From: Parastagonospora avenae f. sp. tritici 18332-5
Taxonomy: Eukaryota; Ascomycota; Dothideomycetes; Pleosporales; Phaeosphaeriaceae
Assembly: GCA_022559985.1 (NCBI GenBank)
Contig: JAFJTR010000010.1
Location: 434,001-498,000 of the forward strand
Direction: 5' to 3'
DNA length: 64,000 nucleotides
Part shown: piece after piece, positions 1 through 11,359 of the stretch
How positions within the stretch are numbered: position 1 is the stretch's first letter
Layout: the number at the start of each line of letters is the position of its first letter
Made by a program: the position numbers and the translations under genes
Notes under the pieces: generated by a model
Seen by the model: only the letters and a program-made list of their open reading frames with translations
What the model was told of the DNA's origin: nothing
The model's database searches: none

Positions 1-291
1 CGATAATATCCCCATTTCATGCTTCGAGCAGCCAATCCATTGCGCCTTGCTTGGTACATGCACCCGCGTAGACTCAAGTCCTTTGGTCATTCCTCTATGT
101 TCGTCCAAAATCTATTCCACCCAGTTGTCATGATCTTTTCTGGCAGCTCCGATCAATTGGAACCTGACACAGCCGTGTTCCTTCTCTGAATTCGGGATCA
201 CTCTGTTCGTGCATACCATATATATGTTCCTGGCACCAGAAACGCAACGATTACTGCAGCATGGCAGTCTGTGCGCTTGGCATACGATGGG

Positions 292-1388
292 TATATAAGT
301 CTCCTCGTCCCCGTTCTTCATTCTCTACAACACACTGGGCTTTTAGGGCGCGACAGAAAAAAGACATTTTTGCCAATCTCATGTCCTGTCTTTTCTCCGC
401 CTCCAGAAAAGACAAACAACTGCGTACGGTTTTCTTCTCCCAAAAGCAACCTTATCAAAAACGCATTTACAACTCGTGAATGAGACCGCAACCTCTTCCC
501 TGTTCAGGATCACCATGGTGCCAATCGATGTTTCGCCATCCTGGAAACGCCAAAAAGAAACCCGGACCACTACATGTGTCAGCGCGCATCTATATACGAC
601 AATTTAGCAACTGCGCTTTCGTGACTACAAACCTTCCTCGACATAGATCATATCTTTCTGCGTCTCCACTTCCCAAGGCGTGATATATAAATCTTCTCGT
701 TCCTGCTCTTCTTTACTCTCCAACACACCGGGCTTTAGGGCACTAAAAAAAGATCCATGTCAACCGCCTGTGTCCTGTCTTTTCTCTGGCTTCAAAAATC
801 ACAGTTTGGAGGAGTGGTGCCTTTCTTCTACCAACCCCAGTTTTCAAAAATGCGTTGCTATCCTAGACATGAGACTGCGGCTTCTTCCCTGTCCAAAAGT
901 GACGTGGTAGCGGCCCATGGTTCGCTTTTCTGGAATCACCAAAACGAAACCAAAGTACATGCATGTCCCGAAAAAATCTGCGATTGAGATCTCATGACCT
1001 AAATCCGGTTTCCTGGAATAAGATGGCTTCCAGCGCTTCCACTCCTCGCGAGGTGTTATAAATATCTCCCACGCTCTCAGCTACTTGTGTCCTTTAACAC
1101 ACAACACGAAAAGTCTTTTACCAAAACACTACCATGGCCTCATTTATGGAAAGAGCGTGTCCCCGCCTCTTCACACACTCAAAAGTACGCAACTGAAGCT
1201 ATATGTCTCTGTGCCTTTTCTTCTCCGCACGACTTCACCAATATCTTAAAAAGTGCACACGCGAAGACCTATGTGCAAAAAGAACATTACATCGAATTTA
1301 TGTGCTGTGTTCCTTCAAAAGCGTGTGCAGCTCGGCCATGGGAGGACTTTGGGCGGTATGCGAAACATACTAAAATGAGACCGTTCGT
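292..1388. repeat. Three diverged tandem units, each led by a TATA box
   Basis: Three related stretches follow one another, starting at TATA boxes at 292, 684 and 1057 (spacing 392 and 373 bp). Units 1 and 2 align over most of their length: a C/T-rich run after the TATA, a CAACACAC-GGGCTTTAGGGC block, TGTCCTGTCTTTTCTC, an A-rich stretch, then GAGACYGC and TTCTTCCCTGT blocks. Unit 3 keeps the TATA, the ACACAC stretch and a CCTTTTCTTCTCC block but is more diverged and runs into the LTR at 1386. Each unit could encode a peptide of 30-50 codons, but none is clearly conserved between units. It may be a decayed tandem family of tiny genes or a non-coding array. Confidence 0.6.
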
Positions 1389-1619
1389 TGTTAGGGCTTC
1401 GCACTAGTGCTGAAAGGAAATAACGATAACTAGGAATGCATTCTGTTCGGTGATTGTTGTTTTTTCATTCTACTAAGGAGGAGAACTACATAAGAGATGG
1501 GCTCAGGGGTTCTGGTCTGAGCGCTGCTCGGACGCCGCGATCAGCGCGTCTGACCGCGTGACCGAGATCAGTGCGCCTGATCGCGTAGTTGAGATATTGA
1601 CGATACTTGTGATCCGACA
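1386..1619. mobile_element. Solo LTR 1, retrotransposon relic
   Basis: The block reads TGTTAGGG... to ...ATCCGACA, with TG/CA termini. The five-base word CCGTT sits at 1381-1385 and again at 1620-1624, like a target-site duplication, although three bases (CGT) lie between the left copy and the TG. No gag-pol coding sequence adjoins it, so it would be a solo LTR left by recombination. The Copia or Gypsy class cannot be told from this alone. Confidence 0.6.
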
Positions 1620-1698
1620 CCGTTAGATTATTATGTCGTCTGCTCTCGCTCTCTTCGATATCCTCTGATGACGAAAGCTTATCGATAATGGGAAATCC

Positions 1699-1885
1699 TG
1701 TTGGTAGGCCTTGTACGATCATACGGGTGAATAACAACAACGAGTTTCTTCTGGTCACTGGTATTTGTATTCTATGAACGTGGGTGCTACGAAGGTATAC
1801 CTGAGCTCGGCGCAAGTCAGACCGATGTAGGATCGAGGCGGGTATCTTGCGCAGCGTCAGGTGATAAGATCTGTGTATACCGACA
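1699..1885. mobile_element. Solo LTR 2 with perfect 5-bp target duplication
   Basis: This 187 bp block starts TGTTGGTA and ends TACCGACA, so its ends are near-perfect 8-bp inverted repeats bounded by TG and CA. AATCC lies directly before it (1694-1698) and directly after it (1886-1890), a perfect 5-bp target-site duplication. No internal retroelement genes are present. It lies 80 bp from solo LTR 1 but is not a copy of it, so two different insertions seem to have occurred. Confidence 0.75.
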
Positions 1886-2137
1886 AATCCCCTCTTGATG
1901 TGAGAAGCAAGCTGCAAGCTTCGATGAAAACCACCATCTAAGAAGCTCCATGTACGTGTTGCTGGCTCAATCATCTGATGTCGCATGAGATGCACCCAGT
2001 ATAGACAGAGACAGACGTCAGTCTTAAGGTAGCACACATCGCAACACAAATATTCAAGCAACGACATGAAATATGCTTTTGACCAAACTATCCACATGAT
2101 AAAAACGCCGTGCAATGCAAATCACGTCTCCATCACA
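1886..2137. other. Intergenic, 3' side of RRP5
   Basis: No supported gene. The long minus-strand frame covering this stretch crosses both solo LTRs and is treated as chance. Confidence 0.5.
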
Positions 2138-5100
2138 CTACTCCTCATCATCCTTCTCCCTTGCCTCCCTCCACTGCTGTTCCAACGCCTTCACGCGCTC
2201 AACCCCCTTCCTATTCCCCTTACCCTCCTCCCACTCCGCCCACTTCCTAAATACGCCCATCGCCCTCTTCTTCTTGCCCACCTTACTCATGCGCTCAAAC
2301 AAATCCCTAATATTCTCCTCGCTGCCGTGGCTCAGTTCCAGGCTGAGGTACACGTCCCAGACATCGCCCTTGTTGGGCCAAGTGGAAACTAGGCCTTCGA
2401 AGATGGTGCGGCCGCGTTCGGCGTCGCCGTTGGCGGATTTGAATTCCAGCGCGGCGAATTTTTGAGCGAGGTGGCGGTGTTGGGTGGATGGGACGGATTG
2501 CGTGGCGCGTTGGAGGAGCGCGCGGGCGCGGGTGGGTAAGGGTGGCGAGAGGACGTCCATGAGGAACGTGGCGTAGCCGAGCCAGAAGTTGGAGTCGGGG
2601 GTGAAGGATTTGTTTTTCATCATGGATTGGTAGAGGTTGTCTGCTTTCTATTGGGTTGTTAGCGTTGTGTCTAATGCTGGTGTTGATGTTTAGACTTACT
2701 TCGAGCTTGCTGGCGGAGATGTAGATTTTGATCATGCGCTCGTGGATCTCGCGCGAGTCGTTGTGCAGGCAGGCTTCTTTGAACGTGGCTTCTATCGCGT
2801 CATCACTTGCGAAGTCGTTCTCGAGATGAAGCAGCGCGGTCCAGACATCGAGCTTCTCCTTCTCTTCACGAGGGTTGATGGTAGACAGCGCACGTCGGGC
2901 GATCTGGCGGGCCTTCTCGATCTCGTTCAGCTCACGCTGGAAGATCATGTAACGCACCCACGTCTCGGCGCTGCTGGGCTGTCCGAGGAGGAGTCGCTCG
3001 AAGTCGGCGACAGATTGAGGTCCAAATGCATCAAGGTCACCTGTGCGGTCTTCCTTGATGGTCGCCTTCTTACTCTTCCGCTTCTTCTTGGTCGCTGCAC
3101 CGTCCGAGTCGGACTCATGCCCACGCTCAACCTGATCGAAATCCAGAGTCGCGCCTGTCCAGTCAAAGCCGGATGTGCTAAGGCCAGGTGCTGCTGCTTT
3201 AGTGCCATCAGTTTCTGATTCGGCCTCTGACTCGACTTCGTCTGCGCCATCCTCATCGCTTTCGGCACTCTTCACGCTCCTCATGTCAACGTCTCCGTCG
3301 TCAAGTTCGATGCCGCCGTCATCTGATTCTACATCATCCGCCATGTCAACATCCGAATCGTCCTCCATCTCTTCATCATCATCTTCTGAGCCCTTGACTT
3401 GCGAGTATTTTAGGCTGAAGTTGATCCTCCTCGCTGTTGGGTTGACGCTGACGACCTTCGCCTTGACGACGTCGCCTTCTTTGTACATGTCCTTGATCTT
3501 GTCTTTGGCGACTGGTTTATCGGCCAGCTTCGAAACGTGGCAGAGTCCACTGACGTTGTTTGAGTTATCAACCAGCAAGAAGACGCCGAACTCTGCGACC
3601 TTTCGCACCTTGGCAGTCACGATCTGACCAGCCTTCATATCACCGAACTCTAAGATCTCGACATAGTTGCCTTGGATGGTAGAGGTCTTCAAGGTCATTT
3701 GCGCATTGCGCTGATCTTCCTTGTTCGAGATAATCTTTCCGGTGACGAGCTGATCAACGTGAAAGGCCGATTTCCAGTCCTTGATATAGGAATCGGAAAG
3801 GTTCGACACACGAACGTATGTCTCCACGTGTGGGCCCAGGCGAACATAAACGCCGTTGTCTGCTATCTTCTTGATGAAGCCGCGTACAACCTGATGAACC
3901 TTGAGCTGCGCCTTGTCCTCAATTATTGGGTCCTTGACAGGCAGAGAGGAGCTCAGAACCTTCGATGGCCTAGCAGAGAGGCCAAGCTTCTTGTTCGGGA
4001 TGTCTACCTCGATGACGCAAACTCTAAGAACGTCGTTCTGTTTGAACTCGGACGATTTGGCTTTGTCGTAATCATCAGCAAGATGCTCCAGGAAGATCGG
4101 CGCAGCAATGTTCTCGTTGACTTGAACAACGATCGATGCGTCGTGGATCTTGGTGACGCGAGCAGGCAACACGTAGCCTACTTTGAGGTCGGCCAGGGAG
4201 AGTGACTTTCCGGTTACAGTTGATGCAGCAGTCAAATCTAAGCGTCCTGCGGCGACGTCCACTGCCTTGGCGCGAACCTTGAGAGCAGATCCTACTGGAA
4301 AGTTCTCTTCGACAGCAGATAGTTGCTCGAGATCGTCTGTAAGATCGAAGAAGTCAACACGCCCGCGTACATTGGCAGACAAATTGACCCACACGTAGCG
4401 GTCAGCAATGTTGTTCACGAAAGCCACATAAGATGACCCCTCCGTGATTTTGTCGAGTGACAAGAGATCGTCCTCGGATTTGAGCTTCTCATTCTTTGCA
4501 GACAGGTCGAAGGTTGGAGTCTTGTTGCTCGAACGATGGGTGATTGGGAGGAAACGATGGTTGCGAGCATCGTGTCGGCCCAACACCTTCGCCCTGATGG
4601 TCTGGTTCATTTTGAAGTGTGCTGTAGGATGTTTCTTGTCCGGGATATCGTCCCAGGAGCCAAACAGCTCAGAAACAGATATGCGTCCCTGAACATTTTC
4701 GGCCAGCTCGACATTGATTTGCGTGCTTTTAACTGAACGAATGCGAACGCTGAGCTCAGTGCCAAAGTTGATTTCGTTGGTGTTCGTGATTTTCGAGTCG
4801 ACAGGTGCTGTCATGGCTGTGCCGGTAGGTGCGGTTGGCGTTGGCGCCGCCATTTCGTTTGTCTCAGGCTCAAGCTTCGTGGAGAGCCAGAACATACCAT
4901 TGGTAGGATCAACGTAAGTGATCCTACAGGTCATAGACTGGTCCTTGCGCAGGCCGAAATTAGGTGCAGTGAGCATCTCCTCTGTCATCTGAGACTTGAA
5001 AACAGCGCCACTAACGCCGTTACCAAATTCTACAAAGACCTTGTCCGGTAGTATACCGCGCACAAATCCATGCACAATTTCGCCAGACGTTAGTTCTTCG

Positions 5101-7562
5101 ACATTGGTGATGAGTTTGGAGGCTTGAGCATCTTTGCGAAGACTGGGCTTGTTGGATACAGTGACGACCTTCGATCTCAAAAGCTTGTTGAGGACCACTA
5201 GGTCTTCGAGAGTTCCACCGACGCGGATTTTCTTCATAGTGGAGATGTCCTTCTTTTCCGAGCCATCAGTCAAATGTCCAATCCGCAGTACGCCCTTGAC
5301 GCCGTGACCAAGATCAAGCGTAGCTACATCGTCGGACTTTTCAAGGACGGTTCCCTTTGTAACACTGCCAGGGTTGAGGGCATTGAAAGCAGCCTCCTTG
5401 TTGGGATCCACCGCAGCCGGGTCCTTGCACGACACAAGCATCTGGCGCTCTTCGGCGTTGACCGAAATGACACGCACGTTGACCACCTGTCCTTTCGTGA
5501 AATGTCTTGTAGCGTCGTCCATGAAAGCTTCGCTCATCTCAGCAACTGGCAGCCATGCTGTAACATCGCCGTAAAAGCGGACCTTGGCGCCATTCTTTAG
5601 TACATTGACGAGAATACCAGGGCCCTTTGAGCCTTCCGTGATCATGGAGTAGTCTGTCCATGGCTTTACGTCGGAGTTGACCAAAGACTTCTTCAAAGTA
5701 AGCTGAATCTGGTGTCGTGCGGGCTCAGTATACAGTACGCGGGCTGTCACTGCGACTCCTTCTCGGAACTTGCGCTCAGGATGTTGTAGCTTGACGTCAG
5801 CCAGGTGCATCTCAGTGACGAGACCAGTGATACCGTCAGAAAGGTGAACCAAGACTGCACTCGCGCCCTTCTTGTCGGCGATGAGCTTGTGGACTTTGCC
5901 TTTGACCACCTCTCCAGGTTTGATATCTTCGATACGGAGAAAAGCTTGATCTAGAACCTTTTGCTCCAAAGACAGTTGGAATAATCCATCTATGGAGTTG
6001 TAGCCAACGATTCGTGCTCGATGTGTTGAGCCGAGCTTGTACGCGCCGGCATCTTCAGACAATACGTCCACTCTGTCGTCGGATAACCGTGATATATGCG
6101 CAAAACCAAGAACGTCTCTGACTCCAAGCTCGAAGAAAGCACCAAGAGCTGGCGCGACCTTTACAACCTTTGCATTGTCGATGATGGTGGAGATGGGCAT
6201 CATATCGAGTGCTGGCTTCCGCTCCTTCGGCTTTCCGGACATGCGGGTGGATAGTGTCACTACGTGGTCCAGCAGAGATACACCAACCCTGGCAGGGTCG
6301 GAGTCTGGGCAAGTGAACAGGATCCTGGCCTTAACCTTTGATCCAATCTTGTACTTCTGAGCCACGTCGCCACCCTTCTCGGTAGCTCCGGAATGGTAAG
6401 CGTCGGCTGTCGCGTCAACAAGCCCAAGGATCTTTCCAGTCAACGTGCTGGCAGTGGTATCCGCAACAAGCACATCAACAGCGGTTCCTGGCAAGAACAC
6501 ATCGATGGTCGGGGCTTCGGTGAGGGTATTGCCTTTGGTCAGATTCCCTGCTTTGCTGTGGTCGGCCGACAGCTTCACGATGCGACCATCCGAGTTGAGA
6601 CCAGTGACTAGACACATGAAGACTGCGCCTTCCTGCACCTTTGAGTGTTGGATCTTGGGACCCAATTCGCCCTTGGGTAGGAAGCCCTTGATCTTTGAGT
6701 CGTCCAGTCCCAGGTCCATGACCAAACCGTGGTCCTCGTTGCTTACAACAGACGCCTGGACCATGCTGTTGACAGGCATCTTTCGCTTGGACAGTCCCTT
6801 GTTCACCAGCTTTGGCTCGATTGAAAGCTCTAGTCTTTTCCTCGCTCTTGCGCTGTCATCGGTAGTCGCAGTGACGCAGGCGCGCATATATTGCCCGATT
6901 GTGAACATGTCCTCCAGATGTACATCATCGAAACTCTCGTCCTCGTCTTCTGCAGTATCTGCGCCAACTTCTTCCTCCTTCATGAGCTTCTCGAGTCGCT
7001 CATTCAGCTTGTCGGAGACCGCGGTGAGGGGCACATAGCCGACGAGGTTGTTCGGAAGCGCGAGGACGATATCTTGGTGGGAAACGTCCGTCACCTGTCC
7101 GAGAATGATGGTACCTGGGGTAAGTTTCTTGTAGTTGAGACCCTCGACGCGCACAACCTTTTCGTCCTCGCCATTCTCTTGCCCCTTCTTGCTTTTCTTG
7201 GCAGGCCGCTTCTTCGCCTTTGGAGCAGCCGCCTCGCCGTCGTCGGAGCCCATATCGCTGAAGCCATCGTCGCCGCCGGTGCGCTTCACTCCGGACTGCT
7301 CGAAAAGAACGTCCTGGTTCGCCTTGATCTGAATTTGTTTGTGTTCGAGAGGCGTCAAAATACTTGCGCCACCCCGCGGAAAAGATTTCTCGTCGTCCTT
7401 GAACACGCTCGTTGGCGCAGAAGCAATGTCAGGCTTCGACTTTGCAGGCGCGGGCTGCTCTGTCGCATCGGATTTGCGTCGCTTCGCATGGCGGTCGGCC
7501 GATGCAGTCTTGTCCTTCTTGGACGGTGTGCTGGCCTGCTCGGCCTTTCGTTTTATCGCCAT
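2138..7562 (-). CDS. RRP5: rRNA biogenesis protein Rrp5 (S1 repeats plus HAT repeats)
   Basis: Exons are 7562-2700 and 2647-2138 on the minus strand, with a 52 bp intron (donor GTAAGT, acceptor AATAG), giving 1790 aa, the usual size for Rrp5. Known role: this nucleolar protein binds pre-rRNA and is needed for early cleavages of both 18S and 5.8S precursors. The N-terminus is Lys-rich and nuclear-like. About a dozen S1 RNA-binding repeats fill residues 140-1390, with recurrent G-x-V-x-G-x-V/I patterns. A very acidic linker follows, and a C-terminal block of HAT/TPR-like helices (for example the segment around WVRYMIFQRELNEIEKAR) is completed only by exon 2. The start is the ATG at 7562. It diverges from the Cdt2-like gene with 296 bp between their start codons. 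Confidence 0.95.
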
Positions 7563-7858
7563 GGTGATTTGTTTCGGTGATGGTGGAAACTTTGAGCCAA
7601 GACTTCGACTCGAGACAGAAAATAAAAGCGGGTCTGAAAAGAAAGTGCTAAGTGCTCAGAGGCGCACGTTCCGCCCATTTACGCGGTCGTGCGCCACTAG
7701 CCACTTTACGCGCATTCGCGACGCGGCCGACCCAACCTCCCAGCAACTTTATATTCCATCAATTCATTGCATGGTCTACTCAATCAACTCTCCTCATTCG
7801 CGGCTCGCTTTGACCGTCTGTTCTCAGTCTTTTGTGTACACTTTGAGCTAGGAAAATC
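7563..7858. promoter_or_regulatory. Shared divergent promoter with ACGCG boxes
   Basis: This 296 bp spacer separates the start codons of RRP5 (minus) and the Cdt2-like gene (plus). Three ACGCG cores lie within 46 bp, at 7681, 7708 and 7721. ACGCG is the core of the MluI cell-cycle box bound by MBF in yeasts. Binding here is inference. Confidence 0.5.
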
Positions 7859-9796
7859 ATGTCGTCGCCCTGTGCCACCCGCAGCACTGGCAGACTTCAA
7901 GAGCCAACGCCTGACATCCTTTCATCATCACCGCCCGCCACATCCACCACGGGTAGCCGCAAGCAAAGGCGCCCGCCGCCCATCACTCCAAAACGATTCA
8001 GGCGCTTCTTCACTCCGCGCAATACTCGAGAAGCATCTTCACGGGACGCACCATCCCGATCCAGCCGTAAATTGCAAGACATCACGCGATCTGCCAATAA
8101 CCAGACCAGTGCAGTACCGAAAACCACTCCTCGCAAGACCGTAAATTTTGCAGATGTAGAGAATGAAGTATGCACCCCGCAATCCGGATCTCGCAAGAGG
8201 AAGACGGCCTACTTGTCGCCCGAGACCTCTCCCGCCCAGTCGTCACCCTCGAAACGCTCGCGTTATGTCACTCCGCCCCCGTTCGAGATCTTCGAGGAAG
8301 GTCCCATCCCCGTTGCATCGCCCATCTTCCCAGCCCCTGTCCGTCGGATACGAAGCTTAGGAGGTGCTTCCAGAACATTACAGCGGTCATTCGGTGGCAT
8401 ATTGAGTGTTGGTAGGGGCTTCAAGACGGACCACTGCACATCATGGGAGGACCAGACCGCCGACTTCTACAGCAATGCGGAAGATGTACACGAGCTGTCA
8501 CAGCATGCCACTCCGTTCTGCACTGCTAGCTGCAACACCAACTCCCTGCTTGCCATTGGCGACGAGGACGGATACATCCACCTGCTGGATTCCGAGGGCG
8601 ACTTCTCTGATGCTCACGTATCCTGGCGTGCTCACTCGAACGCAGTAATGGATCTACAGTTCTCGCCCGACGACAGCTACCTGGCTGCGGGCTCTGGTGA
8701 TCAGACTGCGCAGATTATCGATGTTCGCACACAACAGACACTCAGTGTTCTGGCTAGACATCGGTCCTCAGTCAAGCAGGTGCGCTTTCAGCCCGGCGAT
8801 GACAAGATTGTCGCAACCTCGAGTCGTGATGGCGCAGTGCAGATTTGGGACCTTCGATGCAAGGGCCAGGTATCGAGGCATTCGGCCTGGGGTCCAGATG
8901 CCCCGTACGCAGACGTCATCCACACATTGGCCTCAGCACACGCGGACAGCCGCAACGAAGCTTCCATCACCTCCCTGTCGTTCCTCCCTGAAGGCCGACA
9001 ACATCTCCTCATGACTGCCTCTGATGCATCAACATGTGTCAAGCTATGGGATATTCGTGGTCGCTACACTTTGCGAGGACCTGCTGTGCCCATCTCCACC
9101 ACCCGCCACACAGAAGCTCATTTGCACCACCGACACTTCGCCATCAGCTCGCTTACCTTGAACAGCAACGCCTCTAGGCTGTACGCGCTTTGCAAGGACA
9201 ACACCATTTACGCTTATTCGACCAGCAACCTCATCCTGGGTGCCGCACCCGAGTTGGCGCCAGACTCGTTTTCTAAGCAAAAGTACTGCCGCGCCAACCA
9301 GGAAGGGTTGGGACCAATGTATGGTTTCCGTCACCCAAAGCTCCACGCGGGCTCGTTCTACGTCAAGGCTGCCCTGCGAAAAGCCCGTGACGATAAGCCA
9401 GAACTTCTGGCCGTCGGAAGCACGGACGGTGGTCCCGTACTGTTCCCTACGGATGAGACCTTCCTGAAGCGCGAGTCAAAGCACCCCGAGGATGACGCGG
9501 ACCTGCCGAGCATCTCATCGAAGCCATCTTCTCAAGGCTTGAACCACAGTCGCTCCATGGACAGCATTCCCATCTACGAACAGGGCACACCACTTGTCCG
9601 CGGCCACACTGCTGAAGTCACAAGCGTGTGCTGGGCTACCAATGGCAGCCTGGTCAGTGTGAGTGACGACTTGTGCGTTCGCCGCTGGCAGGAGGGTCGC
9701 GAAGCGCGCGAGCTGAGGCTTGGTGGAGAGAGCGAAGGGAAGAGATGGCAGTGCGGCTGGGCTGATGTCCACGAGGGCTATGACGATGATGAGTAG
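7859..9796 (+). CDS. Cdt2-like WD40 substrate receptor of a CRL4 ubiquitin ligase
   Basis: A single exon of 645 aa. A disordered basic N-terminus of about 170 residues precedes a WD40 propeller (residues 200-645) with clear repeats around SWRAHSNAVMDLQFSPD and the WDLR and WDIR blade ends near residues 330 and 400. WDxR boxes are the DDB1-binding signature of CUL4 receptors. Gene order of domains and size fit fungal Cdt2, which recruits PCNA-bound substrates such as Spd1 or Cdt1 for destruction in S phase. The N-terminus holds a PIP-like motif, PKRFRRFF at residues 44-51, which lacks the usual Gln. A last WD blade (HTAEVTSVCW) closes the propeller. The alternative reading is a generic WD40 protein; the DWD boxes favour Cdt2. 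Confidence 0.8.
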   Translation: MSSPCATRSTGRLQEPTPDILSSSPPATSTTGSRKQRRPPPITPKRFRRFFTPRNTREASSRDAPSRSSRKLQDITRSANNQTSAVPKTTPRKTVNFADVENEVCTPQSGSRKRKTAYLSPETSPAQSSPSKRSRYVTPPPFEIFEEGPIPVASPIFPAPVRRIRSLGGASRTLQRSFGGILSVGRGFKTDHCTSWEDQTADFYSNAEDVHELSQHATPFCTASCNTNSLLAIGDEDGYIHLLDSEGDFSDAHVSWRAHSNAVMDLQFSPDDSYLAAGSGDQTAQIIDVRTQQTLSVLARHRSSVKQVRFQPGDDKIVATSSRDGAVQIWDLRCKGQVSRHSAWGPDAPYADVIHTLASAHADSRNEASITSLSFLPEGRQHLLMTASDASTCVKLWDIRGRYTLRGPAVPISTTRHTEAHLHHRHFAISSLTLNSNASRLYALCKDNTIYAYSTSNLILGAAPELAPDSFSKQKYCRANQEGLGPMYGFRHPKLHAGSFYVKAALRKARDDKPELLAVGSTDGGPVLFPTDETFLKRESKHPEDDADLPSISSKPSSQGLNHSRSMDSIPIYEQGTPLVRGHTAEVTSVCWATNGSLVSVSDDLCVRRWQEGREARELRLGGESEGKRWQCGWADVHEGYDDDE

Positions 9797-10203
9797 TTAA
9801 GCAGTTTTGACCGCTCTTGTTTTTTCTTGATGTACCACGATATACCCCATTGCTTCGCTTGGATATGAAGAAAGATGAAATGAAAAATCATTATTCCCAT
9901 ATGACTACATTCACATGCTGTCTACTCTCATTGTGTGCTCATAATGGAATCTTCGTGATAATTTGTCACGAGAAAGATGGAGTGGAAGAGTGTGATTTTC
10001 AAAAATTCTGTTCATTCTTGCAGTCTAACTTTAGAGTACCAATTTCGTCGTATCTTCGTGAATGTATATCATTACGTCGTAGCCTGGCTCCCTTCAACAT
10101 CGCCGCGATCGTGCAAGCAAAGGCAATAACCCAGGCAGGATCCTACATCCTGCCCAAGTCTCAATCCTGCGGCGCGATAAAGTAGCTAGAAGCTTACACA
10201 TCC
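9797..10203. other. Convergent intergenic, 407 bp
   Basis: Lies between the 3' ends of the Cdt2-like gene and the minus-strand CDK-site gene. It is AT-rich and holds both 3' untranslated regions; no gene is seen. Confidence 0.6.
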
Positions 10204-11359
10204 TCAGCGCTTGAGCCAGGGCTTGCCCTTGAATAAGTCCGGCTTCTTACTGTCCTTGGCGGACTTCTTGTGGGCCTTCTTGAGGGGCGTTTTGACGGGG
10301 GTCTTAATTGGGGTCTTGGTAGGGGTTGTGACGGTGTCCTGGACGGTCCCGTTCTCCGTGACATTCTCCTCCTCGTCCTCCTCACTAACCGTCTCCAATA
10401 TCGTCCGCGGCCCCAACCGATACGCCCGCTCATCAAACCGTCCCACACCCCCCTCAAAGCTCCCAAAGCTCCCACTCACAACCCTACGCCTAGGTTCCAA
10501 AGCTCCCTCCCGCGGTGCTCGGAAGACTTCGCCCCGAAGCCGTCGAAGCGACGGACTCGAAACTGGCACTGACGGGCTCTCGCCATCCCGGACCTGCGGC
10601 TGCGCGCCTGTTAATAACTCAGCGTGCAGGACAGGAGCAGGGCCGGACGTACCTGTCACGCTCATGCCGACGGGGCGCTCGCCCATGCGCGGCAGCTTGG
10701 AGCGGCGCGGGAGGGGCTTGATGGGGCGGGCGTGTGCGCCGAGGGGGTCGATGCCTGCGCTGGAGAAGTGGAAGCGTGTGGCGGAGGGGTTGCGGTCGGG
10801 GTAAGCCTCTGTTCGTGGGAGGGTAGGGGCAGGGGGCATTGGGATGGGCTGTATTATGTCAGTGTTCTGATGTGGAAATGTGAATGGGGGAAGGGGGGCT
10901 TACATCAGGTGGAATCGGCGTTCCATCGCTCTTCTTCTCCAGCATCCAATTCTGAATCTTCGCATCGGCTTCCTCGCCCATCTTGCGCTTCAGCCCGCCG
11001 GCGACGGTGGCCATGGCTTCGGCGTTCCACGTCTCTTTCTCGCGGATGTCGCGCTTGACTTGGTCGGTGAGGTCAGCGTAGATGGTGCCGCCGTGCGACT
11101 TCCACACTTCGACGCCATCGCCGAAGATGGTTTGCTTGACGCGGTTGGTGTCGTCGTGCATTTTGTTGAGGTAGTATTGGGCGGTTTCTTCGGCGTCGTT
11201 GGCGTCTTCGTCTTCTGTGTCGGAGCCGCCGTCCTCGACGATCTCGGCGGGTGTGTTGGAGGGCGTAGCGAGATCATCGTCAGAGCCGCCGTTGAGCACG
11301 CGGATGGTGTTGAACAGTTCGAGTTTGCGGCGCTTGCCTGTGTTTGAGGGAGGATCCAT
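10204..11359 (-). CDS. Unrecognised nuclear-type protein with a run of CDK consensus sites
   Basis: Exons are 11359-10904 and 10848-10204, with a 55 bp intron (GTAAGC donor, ATACAG acceptor, phase 0), giving 366 aa. No family is recognised. Seen in the sequence: a basic KRRK patch at residues 9-12, an acidic linker (about 40-60), a charged helical segment (about 60-140) and a long disordered C-half rich in Pro, Ser and Arg. Near the C-terminus four Thr-Pro-x-Lys units follow one another, each a full CDK consensus, before a Lys-rich tail. This suggests a nuclear, cell-cycle phosphorylated protein. That is inference from composition only. The start is the first ATG of the frame. Confidence 0.8.

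Noticed and set aside
1486..2115. 209-codon minus-strand frame
   Set aside because: It runs across both solo LTRs, has no ATG-supported start context or motif, and reads as chance coding through repeat DNA.
6891..7580. Long plus-strand frame opposite RRP5
   Set aside because: Antisense shadow of the strongly conserved Rrp5 exon; composition follows the other strand.
10211..10804. 197-codon plus-strand frame opposite the CDK-site gene
   Set aside because: Shadow of the minus-strand second exon, which has good splice sites and a continuing frame.
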